Assembly (NCBI GenBank): GCA_963842575.1 | Contig: CAWJGS010000001.1 | Coordinates: 62,001-126,000 of the forward strand | Direction of reading: 5' to 3' | From: JACDER01 sp963842575 | GTDB taxonomy: Bacteria; Actinomycetota; Thermoleophilia; Gaiellales; Gaiellaceae | Length of the DNA stretch: 64,000 nt | Shown here: in pieces, positions 52,599-61,573 of the stretch | Layout of the letters: the number at the start of each line of letters is the position of its first letter | Position numbering within the stretch: position 1 is the first letter of the stretch | Made by a program: the position numbers and the translations under genes | The notes under the pieces: generated by a model | What the model saw: only the letters and a program-made list of their open reading frames with translations | The model's database searches: none | What the model was told of the DNA's origin: nothing

Positions 52599-53374
52599 TA
52601 CTCGCCTCCCACGGGTGCCGGCATGAACGCCTCGTACCCTTCCGCCTCGAGCTTGTGCGCCAGCTCGGGGCCGCCTTCCTCAACGATACCCCCGTCCACG
52701 AACACATGCACGTAATCGGGAGTGATGTAGTTGAGGATGCGCTGATAGTGCGTGATCACGACCGCGCCCATCTCCGGTCCGACCAGGCCCTGGACTCCCT
52801 CGGCGACGATCTTGAGCGCGTCGATGTCGAGCCCCGAGTCGGTCTCGTCGAGGATCGCCATCCGCGGCTTCAGCATTGCCATCTGCAGGATCTCGACCCG
52901 CTTCTTCTCCCCGCCCGAGAACCCGTCGTTGATGTAGCGCTGCGCGAGCTCGCGCGGGACCTTGAGCTTGTCCATCGCGGCGAGCACGTCCTTGCGGAAC
53001 TCGGGGACCGGCACGGGGTCGTCCTCGCCACCGGCGCGCGCCTTGCGCACCGCGTTCATCGCGGAGCGGAGGAAGCTCGTCACCGTGACGCCCGGGATCG
53101 CGTGCGGGTACTGGAAGGCAAGGAAGAGCCCGCGCTGCGCGCGCTCGTCCGGGCCCATCTCGACCAGGTTCTCGCCGTCGAAGAGGATCTCGCCCTCGGT
53201 GATCTCGTACCCGGGGTGCCCCATGAGGGCGTATGCGAGCGTGGACTTGCCCGAGCCGTTCGGGCCCATGATCGCGTGCACCTCGTTCGGGTTCACGGCC
53301 AGGTCGACGCCCTTGACGATCTCGGTTCCGTCCTCGAGCGCGACGTGCAGGTTTTTGATCTCGAGCAGTGCCAC
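52598..53374 (-). CDS. sufC: Fe-S cluster assembly ATPase SufC
   Basis: 258 residues from the GTG at 53374 (GGGAGG about 9 bases upstream; an in-frame ATG lies 30 bases further out). Walker A MGPNGSGKST, signature FSGGEKKRVEILQ, Walker B MAILDETDSGLDIDALKIV, and VVITHYQRILNYI-type end. It drives the SufBCD complex. First gene of the sufCB-voc-voc-sufD-methyltransferase unit; divergent from tatA across about 107 bp. Confidence 0.96.
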   Translation of the reverse strand: MALLEIKNLHVALEDGTEIVKGVDLAVNPNEVHAIMGPNGSGKSTLAYALMGHPGYEITEGEILFDGENLVEMGPDERAQRGLFLAFQYPHAIPGVTVTSFLRSAMNAVRKARAGGEDDPVPVPEFRKDVLAAMDKLKVPRELAQRYINDGFSGGEKKRVEILQMAMLKPRMAILDETDSGLDIDALKIVAEGVQGLVGPEMGAVVITHYQRILNYITPDYVHVFVDGGIVEEGGPELAHKLEAEGYEAFMPAPVGGE

Positions 53375-53481
53375 TTTGTGCGGTCCTCCCGGCCGATGGT
53401 TCACAGAAAAAGGGGCAGGGTTCGTAACACATGGTAGCGGTCGGCCTTTTCGCTACGCCGAAACGCGCTACCCTTGTCGCA

Positions 53482-53718
53482 ATGAACGGCTGGTTCGGCC
53501 CCTGGGAGTTGCTGATCGTGCTTGCAGTCGTCCTGCTGATCTTCGGGCCGAAGCGCTTGCCCTCTCTCGGACGCTCGCTGGGCCAGGGGGCGCGGTCGTT
53601 CAAGGATGCGATCACCGGCCACCACAAGGACGCCGAGGAAGACGAGGTCCCGGCGCTGCCTCCGTCGCCCGACGTCGAGCCCACGCGCGAAACAGAGCGC
53701 GAAACCGAGAAGGTCTAG
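53482..53718 (+). CDS. tatA: Twin-arginine translocase protein TatA/E, copy 1
   Basis: 78 residues: NGWFGPWELLIVLAVVLLIF as the short TM, then GPKRLPSLGRSLGQGARSF as the amphipathic helix with the FGPKRLP motif, and a charged tail. It forms the Tat pore with TatC. The ATG at 53482 is chosen over an upstream one because the protein then begins directly at the TM. Confidence 0.92.
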   Translation: MNGWFGPWELLIVLAVVLLIFGPKRLPSLGRSLGQGARSFKDAITGHHKDAEEDEVPALPPSPDVEPTRETERETEKV

Positions 53719-53723
53719 GCGCC

Positions 53724-53924
53724 ATGCCCGGCTGGATCGGCCCCTGGGAAATCCTCATCCTTCTCGTCGTGGTCCTTCTCGTGTTCGGCCCGAAGCGGCT
53801 GCCGGAGTTCGGCAAGTCGCTCGGCAAGGGCATGCGTGAGTTCAAGAGCTCGGTGCGCGAAGTCACGGAGGACCACGAGCCCGAACCGGAAGAGCTTCCG
53901 CCGCCTCCGCCACCCAAGACATGA
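53724..53924 (+). CDS. tatA: Twin-arginine translocase protein TatA/E, copy 2
   Basis: 66 residues, five bases after copy 1. PGWIGPWEILILLVVVLLVF, then GPKRLPEFGKSLGKGMREFK and an acidic, proline-rich tail. The two copies differ enough to have separate roles, one perhaps TatB-like, though both look TatA-like in length. Overlaps tatC by ATGA. Confidence 0.92.
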   Translation: MPGWIGPWEILILLVVVLLVFGPKRLPEFGKSLGKGMREFKSSVREVTEDHEPEPEELPPPPPPKT

Positions 53925-54700
53925 GGTTCATGCCACGTCGCCTCGGCTACGGCGAGGAGGCGACGCTCGTCGAGCATCTTGGAGAGCTGCGTACCCGGCT
54001 GGCGATCTCGCTGCTCGCGCTGGCGGTCGCCTTCGGCGTGACCTTTGCCTTTCACAGCAAGCTGATCCACTGGCTCAACCTCGCGCTTCCGCCTGACCGC
54101 CGCAACCCGATCACTCTGGGCGTTGCCGAGCCGTTCCTGACCTCGATCATGGTCAGCCTCTACGCGGGCTTCCTGGTCGCGCTGCCGATCATCCTCTGGC
54201 AGGTCTGGAGCTTCTTCGCCCCCGCGATCCGAGAGCACACACAGCGGACCGTCGCCGGCTTCGTGCTGATGGCGGCGGTGCTGCTCGCCGCCGGCGTCGC
54301 CTTCGGCTACTGGATCGCGCTGCCGGCAGCCGTCCATTTCCTGACCAACTACGACAGTGATCTCTTCAACATCCAGATTCGCGCCAAGGACTACTACTCG
54401 TTCGCGGCGCTGGTGCTCCTGGCGATGGCGGTCGTCTTCGAGCTGCCGATCTTCATCCTCGGGCTCGTCCGGCTCAGAATCGTGACCGCGAAGAAGCTGC
54501 GGACGTCCTGGCGCATCGGGATCGTCGCGGTCACCGCGCTCGCGGTCGCGCTGCCGGGGGTCGATCCGATTACGACGCTGATCGAGCTCGGCCCGCTTCT
54601 CGTCCTGTACTTCCTGACGGTCGCGTTCGCCGCAGTGTTCGAACGGCGCTGGCGGCCGGAGGCCGACCCGCTAGAGGTCTCGGCGGGCGAAACCGGTTAG
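53921..54700 (+). CDS. tatC: Twin-arginine translocase subunit TatC
   Basis: 259 residues, six TM segments. TLVEHLGELRTRLAISLLAL carries the conserved cytosolic Glu/Arg entry, ALPIILWQVWSFFAPAI is the typical TM2 loop, and FELPIFILGLVRLRIVTAKKL is the TM4 region. It recognises the twin-arginine signal. The 3' end overlaps the convergent ABC permease gene by 30 bp. Confidence 0.95.
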   Translation: MRFMPRRLGYGEEATLVEHLGELRTRLAISLLALAVAFGVTFAFHSKLIHWLNLALPPDRRNPITLGVAEPFLTSIMVSLYAGFLVALPIILWQVWSFFAPAIREHTQRTVAGFVLMAAVLLAAGVAFGYWIALPAAVHFLTNYDSDLFNIQIRAKDYYSFAALVLLAMAVVFELPIFILGLVRLRIVTAKKLRTSWRIGIVAVTALAVALPGVDPITTLIELGPLLVLYFLTVAFAAVFERRWRPEADPLEVSAGETG

Positions 54701-55519
54701 CGCGAGCGCACAAACGCCGATCGCGTAAACGGCGACCCAGGGGCCGAGCCACGGGCCGGCGGCGTGCGCGGCGCCGAAGGGCCCGAGCCGAAGGATGAAG
54801 CCGGCGAAGGCGGTGTTTTCGGTGATCGCATGGAGCCCGTCCTGGTAGAGCGCCTCGAAGGGGAGCGCCCAGGAGACGACGCGGGACGCCGTCTTGAGCG
54901 TCCCGGAGTCGAGGACCTGGCCGATCGAGCCGAGCAGACCGGCGATGAGCCCCGAACCGAAGACCATGAAGACGGCGATCCCGTTGGCCGTCGCAGAGAG
55001 GAACACCGAGCCGAGCAGCGAGATCGCAGCGACGATGGAGACGCCGACTGCGAGCTCGACCGCCGGGAGCACGATCCGGTCGGGCCACCAGTGGCCGATC
55101 AGCCCGGTTACCAGCATCAGCGCGGTGTAGACGCCGGCGACGTAGACGGTGCAGACGGCAGCGGCCGCGAGGAGGCGGCCGAGCAGGAGCTGCGTCCGGC
55201 TCAGCGGACGGACGAGCAGCGGCTGGAGCAGTCCACGCTCCGCGTCCCCCCGCACCACTCCCAGCGTCAGGAAGACGCCGAGCACGACGCCGAGGAACAT
55301 GGTGGCGAACATCGAGAGGCCGAAGATGGTGGCGCCCGCGAAGGGTTTCGGCTCGATCCCGCCAGGCGGATGGATGTCGCCGATCTTGCGGAAGACTTGC
55401 CAGACGGCGAGCCCGTAAAGGGCGACGAAGGCCGCCGTCAGCGCGAGGACGACGGTGAAGACGCGGCGACGGACGGCCTCCTGAATCGCGTAGCGCGCGA
55501 TGACCAGGACGGGGCTCAC
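54671..55519 (-). CDS. ABC-2 type transporter permease
   Basis: 282 residues from a GTG, six TM segments: YAIQEAVRRRVFTVVLALTA, then RPLSRTQLLLGRLLAAAAVC and TALMLVTGLIGHWWP. This NosY/ABC-2 layout, with the RPLSR segment, marks an exporter permease. It overlaps the ATPase gene by GTGA; together they form an exporter of unknown cargo. Confidence 0.85.
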   Translation of the reverse strand: MSPVLVIARYAIQEAVRRRVFTVVLALTAAFVALYGLAVWQVFRKIGDIHPPGGIEPKPFAGATIFGLSMFATMFLGVVLGVFLTLGVVRGDAERGLLQPLLVRPLSRTQLLLGRLLAAAAVCTVYVAGVYTALMLVTGLIGHWWPDRIVLPAVELAVGVSIVAAISLLGSVFLSATANGIAVFMVFGSGLIAGLLGSIGQVLDSGTLKTASRVVSWALPFEALYQDGLHAITENTAFAGFILRLGPFGAAHAAGPWLGPWVAVYAIGVCALALTGFARRDL

Positions 55520-56371
55520 TCCTCGCTGTCCTCCACCACTTCGAGGTAGGACTCCTCGAGGGAGGTGCGGAGGAGCTTCACCTCGTAGACGCTCTCGCCC
55601 TTGTGGACGAGGTCGGCGACGAGCCGCGGCGCGTCCTCCCTCGTGGCCTCGGCATAGAGATGGCGGCCGCTGTCGGTCTCGATCTCGACCCCTCTGGCGC
55701 GGGTCAGTTCGTGGGGCGCGCCTTCGGCGACAAGGCGGCCGCCGGAGATGATCGCGACGCGGTCGCAGACGAGCTCGATCTCGCTGAGCAGGTGCGAGTT
55801 GAGGAGGACGGCGACTCCTCGCGTGCGGAGGTCCTCGAGCAGCCGGCGGACGGTGCGGCGGCCGGCGGGATCGAGCGCGCTCGTGGGCTCGTCGAGGAGC
55901 AGGAGTTCAGGGGCGCCGATCAGCGCCTGGGCGATTCCGAGCCGCTGCTGCATCCCCTTGGACATCGCGTCGATCGGGCGATCGGCGGCATCCTCGAGGC
56001 CGACGAGCCGAAGGAGCTCGGTGCGTTCCTCAGCGGCCGCCGTCGCTGTGGGCGAGCCGCTGGTGGAGGGCCAGCAGCTCAGCCGCGCTGTACCAGCCCG
56101 GGAAGCGGAACAGCTCGGCGAGGTAGCCGAGGCTGCGGCGTGCGCGGGGGGAACTGGGCGGGTCGCCCTTTATGCTGGCCGTGCCGCCGCTGGGCCGGAC
56201 GAGGCCGCAGGCGATCTTGACGAGCGTGGACTTGCCGGCACCGTTCGGGCCGAGCAAGCCGACGAGCTCTCCCTTCTGAACCTCGAGGTCGACGCCCTTG
56301 AGGGCTTCGATGCCGCCGTACCGCTTCTGCAGACTGTGAACCACGAGGGCGGGCGCTGCGGAGGGCGGCAT
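55516..56371 (-). CDS. ABC transporter ATP-binding protein, frameshifted
   Basis: Starts MPPSAAPALVVHSLQKRYGG. Walker A is GPNGAGKST. The frame breaks near 56040 (+1 in GACGGCGGCCGC) and resumes as EERTELLRLVGLEDAADRPI. The second part has the signature MSKGMQQRLGIAQALIG, Walker B LLLLDEPTSALDP and NSHLLSEIELVCDRV. About 284 residues restored. Since signature and Walker B lie beyond the break, the enzyme would be dead unless the break is an error. Confidence 0.85.
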
Positions 56372-56470
56372 GCGGCGAGTGTACGGTCGACGCTCCGTGC
56401 GAGAAGCGGCTCGAAGAAGGCACAGACGTGTGACGGGTTCCGCGATATGCTCGCAGTGGGGAGGAGGCTG

Positions 56471-57493
56471 GTGGCCCCAGACGCGGCGGCTCGATCGGAC
56501 ATCGACGTGACCTACCCGAAGATCGAGCTACACGTCCATCTCGAAGGCACGGTGCGGCCCGCGACGCTGCTCGAGATCGCTCATCGGAACGACTACGCCC
56601 TGCCCGTGAGCACCGAGGCGGAGCTCACGGCCCTCTACGACTTCCGCGACTTCAACCACTTCATCGAGATCTGGGTGCTCACGACGAACGCGCTCCGGCG
56701 GGACGAGGACTTTCGCCAGGTAGTCGTCGATTACGCACGCGAGGCGGCCGCTCACGGCGCCGTGTACATCGAGGGAATCTTCTCGCCCGCCGAACGCGCA
56801 CGCCGCGGGGTCGACTGGGACGAGATCTTCACCGGGTATTGCGACGGAGCCGATGAGGCACGCGAGCTCCACGGCGTCGAAATCCGGCTGACTCCGGACA
56901 TCATCCGCGGCTTCACGCTCGACGAGGCGATGAGGACCGTCCGCTTCGCCGCCAAATACCGCGACCGCGGTGTTCTCGGCGTCGGTCTCGGCGGAATGGA
57001 GGCCGAGTATCCGCCCGAGCCCTACGAGCCCGCCTTCACCCTGGCGCGCGACCTGGGACTCGCTTCGGTACCCCACGCAGGCGAGGTGGCCGGGCCCTCA
57101 TCCGTGCGCGGAGCGCTCGAAGCGCTCGGCGCCGATCGACTGCGCCACGGCATCCGCGCCGCGGAAGATCCCGGGCTCCTGCGCGAGATCGCTTCCCGCC
57201 GGATCGTCCTCGACGTCTGCCCGATCTCGAATCTGCGCACGCGCGCGGTCTCGTCGCTGGAGGAGCACCCACTGCCCCAGTTGGTCGCCGCCGGCGCCGT
57301 GTGCTCTATCTCGACCGACGATCCGGCCATGTTCGGCACCGACCTCGCGGGAGATTACGAGGCCGCCGTGTCGCTCGGGCTCGACCCGAAACAGATCTTC
57401 GGCGCGGGGCTCGAGGGCGCCCTGTGCGACGAGTCCTGCCACGCGCGGCTGCGGATGGTCGGCGATGAGTACGACTGGGAGGCGCTACCCTAG
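56471..57493 (+). CDS. add: Adenosine deaminase family protein
   Basis: 340 residues from the GTG at 56471 behind GGGGAGGAGG (an in-frame ATG is at 56447). The metal site is ELHVHLEGTVRP, with HAGE, RLRHGIRA, CPISNLRTRAV and STDDPAMFGTDL, which carry the remaining His and Asp ligands and the catalytic Glu. It deaminates adenosine or a related nucleoside. Divergent from the ABC ATPase gene. Confidence 0.92.
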   Translation: MAPDAAARSDIDVTYPKIELHVHLEGTVRPATLLEIAHRNDYALPVSTEAELTALYDFRDFNHFIEIWVLTTNALRRDEDFRQVVVDYAREAAAHGAVYIEGIFSPAERARRGVDWDEIFTGYCDGADEARELHGVEIRLTPDIIRGFTLDEAMRTVRFAAKYRDRGVLGVGLGGMEAEYPPEPYEPAFTLARDLGLASVPHAGEVAGPSSVRGALEALGADRLRHGIRAAEDPGLLREIASRRIVLDVCPISNLRTRAVSSLEEHPLPQLVAAGAVCSISTDDPAMFGTDLAGDYEAAVSLGLDPKQIFGAGLEGALCDESCHARLRMVGDEYDWEALP

Positions 57494-57501
57494 GTCTCCG
57501 A

Positions 57502-58380
57502 ATGGCCCGCGGAGCCGCTCAAACTCGACGCAAGCGCACGAAGGCGGAAGCAGCCCGCCGTCGTCGGCGCGCGCAGTCTGCAGAGCCGACTCGCGTCGCA
57601 GAGAAGACCATGTTCTTTCCGAAGCTTCGCCGGCAGGCGAAGTGGGTGTTCCTGCTGCTCGCGATCATTTTCGCCGTCGGGTTCGTCGTCTTCGGCGTCG
57701 GCTCCGGCGGCGGCCTCGGCTTCCTCGACATCTTCAACAACAACGGCGGCTCCAGCAGCTCGCCGTCCGAGACGAAGGCGCGAGACCGAATCAAGCAGAA
57801 CCCAAAGGATGCCGCGGCGTACCAGGACCTCTCCAGCGCACTGCAGACGAAGGGCGATCTGCGTGGAGCGGCCGCGGCTCTCGCCACCTATACGAAGCTG
57901 CGGCCGAAGAACGCCGACGCGCTCGCCTCGCTCGCGGGGCTGTACACGGCACTGGGGACGCGGATGCAGAACACCATCACCACCGCTCAGCTGCAATCGC
58001 AGGAAAACTCCTTCCCGACGGTCGTCGGTGGCGGCGGCCTGGAGAAGAACAAGCAGTCGGTCGTCGGCCCGAACGTCATCTTCCAGAACCTGTCCGAGCT
58101 GTCCAACACCAAGCTCACCAACCTCTACCAGCAGCAGCAGGACGACTACAACCAGGCCGAGGTCATCAACAGGCGGATCGTGCGCCTGGATCCGAAGGAC
58201 GCGAACGCGCAACTCAACCTCGGGCAGGCGGCGCAGTCCGCCGGGGACACGACGAGGGCCGTCGCGGCTTACCGGCAGTTCATCAAGCTGGCGCCCGACG
58301 ATCCGACCGTCCCACTGGTCAGGCGGCAGATCAAGGCCATCCAGAAGGCCTCCCAGTCGCAACCCACCCCAGCCGGATAG
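57502..58380 (+). CDS. Membrane-anchored TPR protein
   Basis: 292 residues. A basic start (ARGAAQTRRKRTKAEAARRR) is followed by one TM (KWVFLLLAIIFAVGFVVFGV) and a Gly-rich stretch. TPR-like helix pairs come next (DAAAYQDLSSALQTKGDL, then DANAQLNLGQAAQSAGDTTR), broken by a loop with QQQQDDYNQAE. It probably tethers partner proteins at the membrane. It lies 32 bp before the STAS gene. Confidence 0.8.
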   Translation: MARGAAQTRRKRTKAEAARRRRRAQSAEPTRVAEKTMFFPKLRRQAKWVFLLLAIIFAVGFVVFGVGSGGGLGFLDIFNNNGGSSSSPSETKARDRIKQNPKDAAAYQDLSSALQTKGDLRGAAAALATYTKLRPKNADALASLAGLYTALGTRMQNTITTAQLQSQENSFPTVVGGGGLEKNKQSVVGPNVIFQNLSELSNTKLTNLYQQQQDDYNQAEVINRRIVRLDPKDANAQLNLGQAAQSAGDTTRAVAAYRQFIKLAPDDPTVPLVRRQIKAIQKASQSQPTPAG

Positions 58381-58412
58381 ACTCTCCGCGCCGTCGGCTT
58401 CGGGGAGGACCA

Positions 58413-58775
58413 GTGGATTTCAGCATCGATACCGAACAGGTCGGAGACAACAGACACGTAATCGCCCTGGGCGGCGAGGTCGACCTGTACACGGCTCCGG
58501 AGCTGAAGTCCCAGATGCTCGAGTTGATCGCGAACGGCGCCAGCGAGGTGGTCGTCGACTTCACGAACACGACCTTCATCGACTCGACGACGCTCGGCGT
58601 CCTGGTCAGCGGAGTCAAGCGGCTGAGGGAGAAGGGCGGGACGCTCTCGATCGTCTGCAGCGACCGCAACATCACGAAGATCTTCGAGATCACCGGTCTC
58701 GACCGCGTTTTCACGATCTATCCGACCCGCGCCGAGGCCCTCGAGAGGCTTGACTCCGAAGAAGCTCCCGCGTAG
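58413..58775 (+). CDS. STAS-domain anti-sigma factor antagonist
   Basis: 120 residues from a GTG behind GGGGAGGA. One STAS domain: HVIALGGEVDLYTAPELKSQ, then VVDFTNTTFIDSTTLGVLVS, in which the serine of DST is the usual phosphorylation site, then KIFEITGLDRVFTIY. Such proteins release a sigma factor by binding its anti-sigma kinase when unphosphorylated. No kinase or sigma gene is beside it. Confidence 0.92.
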   Translation: MDFSIDTEQVGDNRHVIALGGEVDLYTAPELKSQMLELIANGASEVVVDFTNTTFIDSTTLGVLVSGVKRLREKGGTLSIVCSDRNITKIFEITGLDRVFTIYPTRAEALERLDSEEAPA

Positions 58776-59560
58776 CCGAGCCGCGGCTGCTGCGGCGATG
58801 CTCGGCGCGGTGCTGGCGGCAGCTGGTTGCGGCACCGGCGGCGTCGACACGAGCTCGAACGTCGCCGGCGGCAAAGAGCTGTTCGTGAGCAAGTGCGGCT
58901 CCTGCCACACGCTGGCCGACGCCGGAACGACGGGGAAGGTCGGCCCGGACCTCGATGCTGCCTTCGGCCCGTCACGCCAGCAGGGCTTCGCCGAGAGCAC
59001 GGTCCGGCAGGTCGTCCGCGACCAGATCCACCTCCCCTCACCCGCAGAGGGGGACGCGGACTTCCCCGTGATGCCGGCGAATCTCGTGACGGGATCAGAC
59101 GCCGACGCGGTGTCGGCGTATGTGGCCTCCGTCGCCGGGGTGACTCAGCCACCCGGTCCTCCGCCGCCTCCGCCGCCTGCCTGGGCCGCCACCGCCTCCG
59201 CCTCCCCCGAGCCCGACCACGACCGGGCAGGCGACAACGACAGGTCCGACGCCGTCAGGAGGGGACGCGGCGAAGGGCAAGTCGCTCTTTGCGTCACTCG
59301 GGTGCGCGAGTTGCCATTCCATCGACGGCTCGAGCGGCGTGGGGCCGACGCTCAAGGGGCTGTTCGGCACGCAGGTTCAGCTGACCAACGGCAAGGCGGT
59401 CACGGCGGACGATGCGTATTTGCTCGAGTCGATCGAGGATCCAGACGCCGAGATCGTGAAGGGCTTCCAGCCGGGGATCATGAGCGGCGTGATCAAGCCG
59501 CACCAGGTCGCGGAGTCTGACGCACGCGATCTCATCGCCTACATCAAGACGCTCAAGTAG
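58750..59560 (+). CDS. Dihaem cytochrome c lipoprotein, frameshifted
   Basis: TTG start overlapping the STAS gene by 26 bp. Lipobox LAAAGC. The first cytochrome c domain has CGSCHTLADAG. A proline-rich linker contains the break (extra G near 59179). The second domain, in the +1 frame, has SLGCASCHSIDGSSGVGPTL and GIMSGVIKPHQV with a likely axial Met. About 269 residues restored. The first domain resembles that of the cytochrome fusion at 45.6 kb. An electron carrier at the outer face of the membrane, perhaps donating to the oxidase encoded at 61-64 kb. Confidence 0.85.
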
Positions 59561-59568
59561 CTCGTATA

Positions 59569-59589
59569 AACCGGGGTCTGACCCCGGTT
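59569..59589. repeat. REP-like palindrome, left flank of transposase (copy 3)
   Basis: AACCGGGGTC-T-GACCCCGGTT, ten-base perfect arms. It lies 80 bases before the transposase start. Confidence 0.85.
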
Positions 59590-59668
59590 GTCTCAGAACA
59601 GTCGCGTACCTGTGCCAAATCCGTCGCGGTTGTAATGGTCCCATCGCTTCACCCGTAGCGTCGTGTGC

Positions 59669-60233
59669 ATGCCGCGACAACCGCGTCGGCAAGAGGCCGG
59701 ACTGACCTATCACATCTTCGCAAGGCGGTCCGTGAAGAGCGACTCTATCGCGATGATTTCGACCGGATCGAGTTCTTGCGACTCCTCGGAGAGACCGTCC
59801 GCGCATTCGGCTGGATCTGCCACGCCTACTGCGAGATGACAACGCACTACCACGTCCTCCTAACAACGCCCGAACCCAACATTGCCGCAGGTGTGCAGGC
59901 GCTGAACAGCCGCCACGCCGAGTACTTCAACAGACGCCATGGAGTCAGGGGCCATCTGTTCAGGAGCCGCTACGGGGACGTCGTCGTCGAAGGCGACGGG
60001 CACTTCCTATCGGAGTACAGATACATCACGCGAAATCCCGTGGCAGCCGGGCTGTGTGACGAGCCTGCTCAGTGGCGTTGGAGCAGCTACCGCGCCACCC
60101 TTGGGCTCATACGAAACCCACCGTTCCTCTACGAGCGAGCGAACGCTGCTCCTGTTTTCAAAATCCGTCGGAACAAGCACTCGGTCAGCTGCGCCGCTTC
60201 GTCGATGGCACGCCCTCGAAGGAGGCTGCCTGA
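59669..60233 (+). pseudogene. REP-associated tyrosine transposase (RAYT), broken frame
   Basis: Y1-type HUH transposase. MPRQPRRQEAGLTYHIFAR is the start. A missing base near 59727 shifts to RLYRDDFDRIEFLRLLGETV. The HUH pair is in THYHVLLTT and the catalytic tyrosine in FLSEYRYITRNPVAAGL. A second break near 60150 leads to EQALGQLRRFVDGTPSKEAA and the TGA at 60231. About 188 residues restored. RAYTs are single-copy enzymes tied to REP palindromes, which lie on both sides here. It may be intact in the organism if the breaks are sequence errors. Confidence 0.75.
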
Positions 60234-60261
60234 CCGTTCCGGACGCGTCCGCGCCGTACAA

Positions 60262-60274
60262 GGGGTCTGACCCC
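60262..60274. repeat. REP-like palindrome, right flank of transposase (copy 4)
   Basis: The 13-base core GGGGTC-T-GACCCC, followed by GG and TTTT. The left arm is shorter than in the other copies. It lies 29 bases after the transposase stop, closing the REP-RAYT-REP unit. Confidence 0.75.
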
Positions 60275-60300
60275 GGTTTTGTTTGGGGTCGCGGGTTGTG

Positions 60301-60954
60301 CTAGCGGACGTCCTCGCTCTCGCGGTCCAGGTCGACCACGACGTGCGTGATCCGCACCGTGAAGCGCTCGCGTGCGCCGTCGACGACCCCCCGCTCGAGC
60401 CAGTTCGAGCGGCCCTCCGGGTGCGTCGACACGATCACCTCGTCCGCCCCGAACGTCCGCAACGCGTCCTCGATCGCCTGCAGCGGATCGCCGTCCCCGA
60501 CCTCGCCGTGCGCGTTGATCCCCGCTGCCCGTAACCGCCCGAGGCTCTCGTCCAGCCGCGCCTGTGCGGCCGCGCGCGCCCCATCCTCGTCCGACGTCCA
60601 CGTGCGCAGGGGCGAATTCAACGCGGGAGAGACGACGAGCACCTCCTCACGCACGCCTTCGGACTTCTCCCGGATCAGCTCGCGCAGCTTCCGCCCGCCG
60701 ACCGTCTCGTTCGCGACCACCAGGATGCGCGTCTCGTCCTCCGCGCTCTCCTGGCGCGGCCCGGTCTTCGGCGCCGGCGGGAGCGAATCGCGCTGGAAGA
60801 ACCAGATGAGCGCGAGAGCCGTCAGCACCGCGAAGACGCCTACGCCCCACCAGGTCCCCCCAACCACCGCAGCGAGCACGATCAGGCCGAAGTAGACGAT
60901 CGTCCCGAGCAGGAAGCGGTACGCCTCGGCCTCGGAACGAAGGGGATTCCGCAT
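60301..60954 (-). CDS. Two-TM protein with universal-stress-like domain
   Basis: 217 residues. Two TM segments at 14-50 (FLLGTIVYFGLIVLAAVVGG, then WGVGVFAVLTALALIWFF) are followed by a cytosolic USP-like domain with ILVVANETVGGRKL, GDGDPLQAIEDALRTFGAD and VIVSTHPEGRSNWLERG. The G-x2-G-x9-G(S/T) ATP loop of classic USPs is replaced by STHPEGRSNW. It starts 4 bp after ctaE and shares its signature with the tandem protein at 61573. Confidence 0.8.
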   Translation of the reverse strand: MRNPLRSEAEAYRFLLGTIVYFGLIVLAAVVGGTWWGVGVFAVLTALALIWFFQRDSLPPAPKTGPRQESAEDETRILVVANETVGGRKLRELIREKSEGVREEVLVVSPALNSPLRTWTSDEDGARAAAQARLDESLGRLRAAGINAHGEVGDGDPLQAIEDALRTFGADEVIVSTHPEGRSNWLERGVVDGARERFTVRITHVVVDLDRESEDVR

Positions 60955-60958
60955 CGCC

Positions 60959-61573
60959 CTAGAGGATGTAGATCGTCGAGTAGACGACGATCCACATGAC
61001 GTCGACGAAGTGCCAGTAGATCCCGCCGATCTCGACCCCGTGATGGTGCTCCGGCGAGAAGTGTCCGCGGAAGGCGCGGATGGTCATGAAGAGCAGGATG
61101 GTGAGGCCGATGAACACGTGCGCTCCGTGGAGCCCCGTGAGGCAGTAGAAGATCGTCCCGAAGGCGCCGTCGTGCGGCGCGAACCCCACGCGCGCGTACT
61201 CGGTCGCCTGGGTCAGCAGGAACGCGAGGCCCATGAAGAACGTGAGGACGAGCCCCGCCTGCAGGCCGGCGCGATTACCCCGCTTGATCGACTGCAGCGC
61301 CCAGTGCATCGTGAAGCTCGACGTCACCAGGATCGCCGTGTTGACGCCCGCGACGAACACGGGAAGGTGGAACGGCGGAAGCGGCCAGGGATCGCTTCCC
61401 GACACGCGGATGAAGAAGTAGGCCGTGAAAAACGACCCGAACAGCATGATCTCCGAAGCGATGAAGAGGAGCATTCCGAGCACGCGCGCATCCACCCGCG
61501 AGGAGACGTTCGCGATCGGCGGGTGCTCGGCGTGACCGTGGTCCTGGGGCGCAGGCGCGGCGTGCGCTTCCAC
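60959..61573 (-). CDS. ctaE: Cytochrome c oxidase subunit III
   Basis: 204 residues from a GTG overlapping the stop of the tandem USP gene. Five TM segments: LGMLLFIASEIMLFGSFFTA with the conserved Glu, VAGVNTAILVTSSFTMHWAL, then YCLTGLHGAHVFIGLTILLF with the HGxHV motif and IGGIYWHFVDVMWIVVYSTI. The length fits the five-helix subunit III type. Confidence 0.95.
   Translation of the reverse strand: MEAHAAPAPQDHGHAEHPPIANVSSRVDARVLGMLLFIASEIMLFGSFFTAYFFIRVSGSDPWPLPPFHLPVFVAGVNTAILVTSSFTMHWALQSIKRGNRAGLQAGLVLTFFMGLAFLLTQATEYARVGFAPHDGAFGTIFYCLTGLHGAHVFIGLTILLFMTIRAFRGHFSPEHHHGVEIGGIYWHFVDVMWIVVYSTIYIL

Noticed and set aside
59161..59260. Separate gene for the second cytochrome c domain at 59339
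   Set aside because: The second CxxCH lies upstream of any plausible start there, and the proline-rich linker continues smoothly in the +1 frame, so one gene with a one-base break is better supported.
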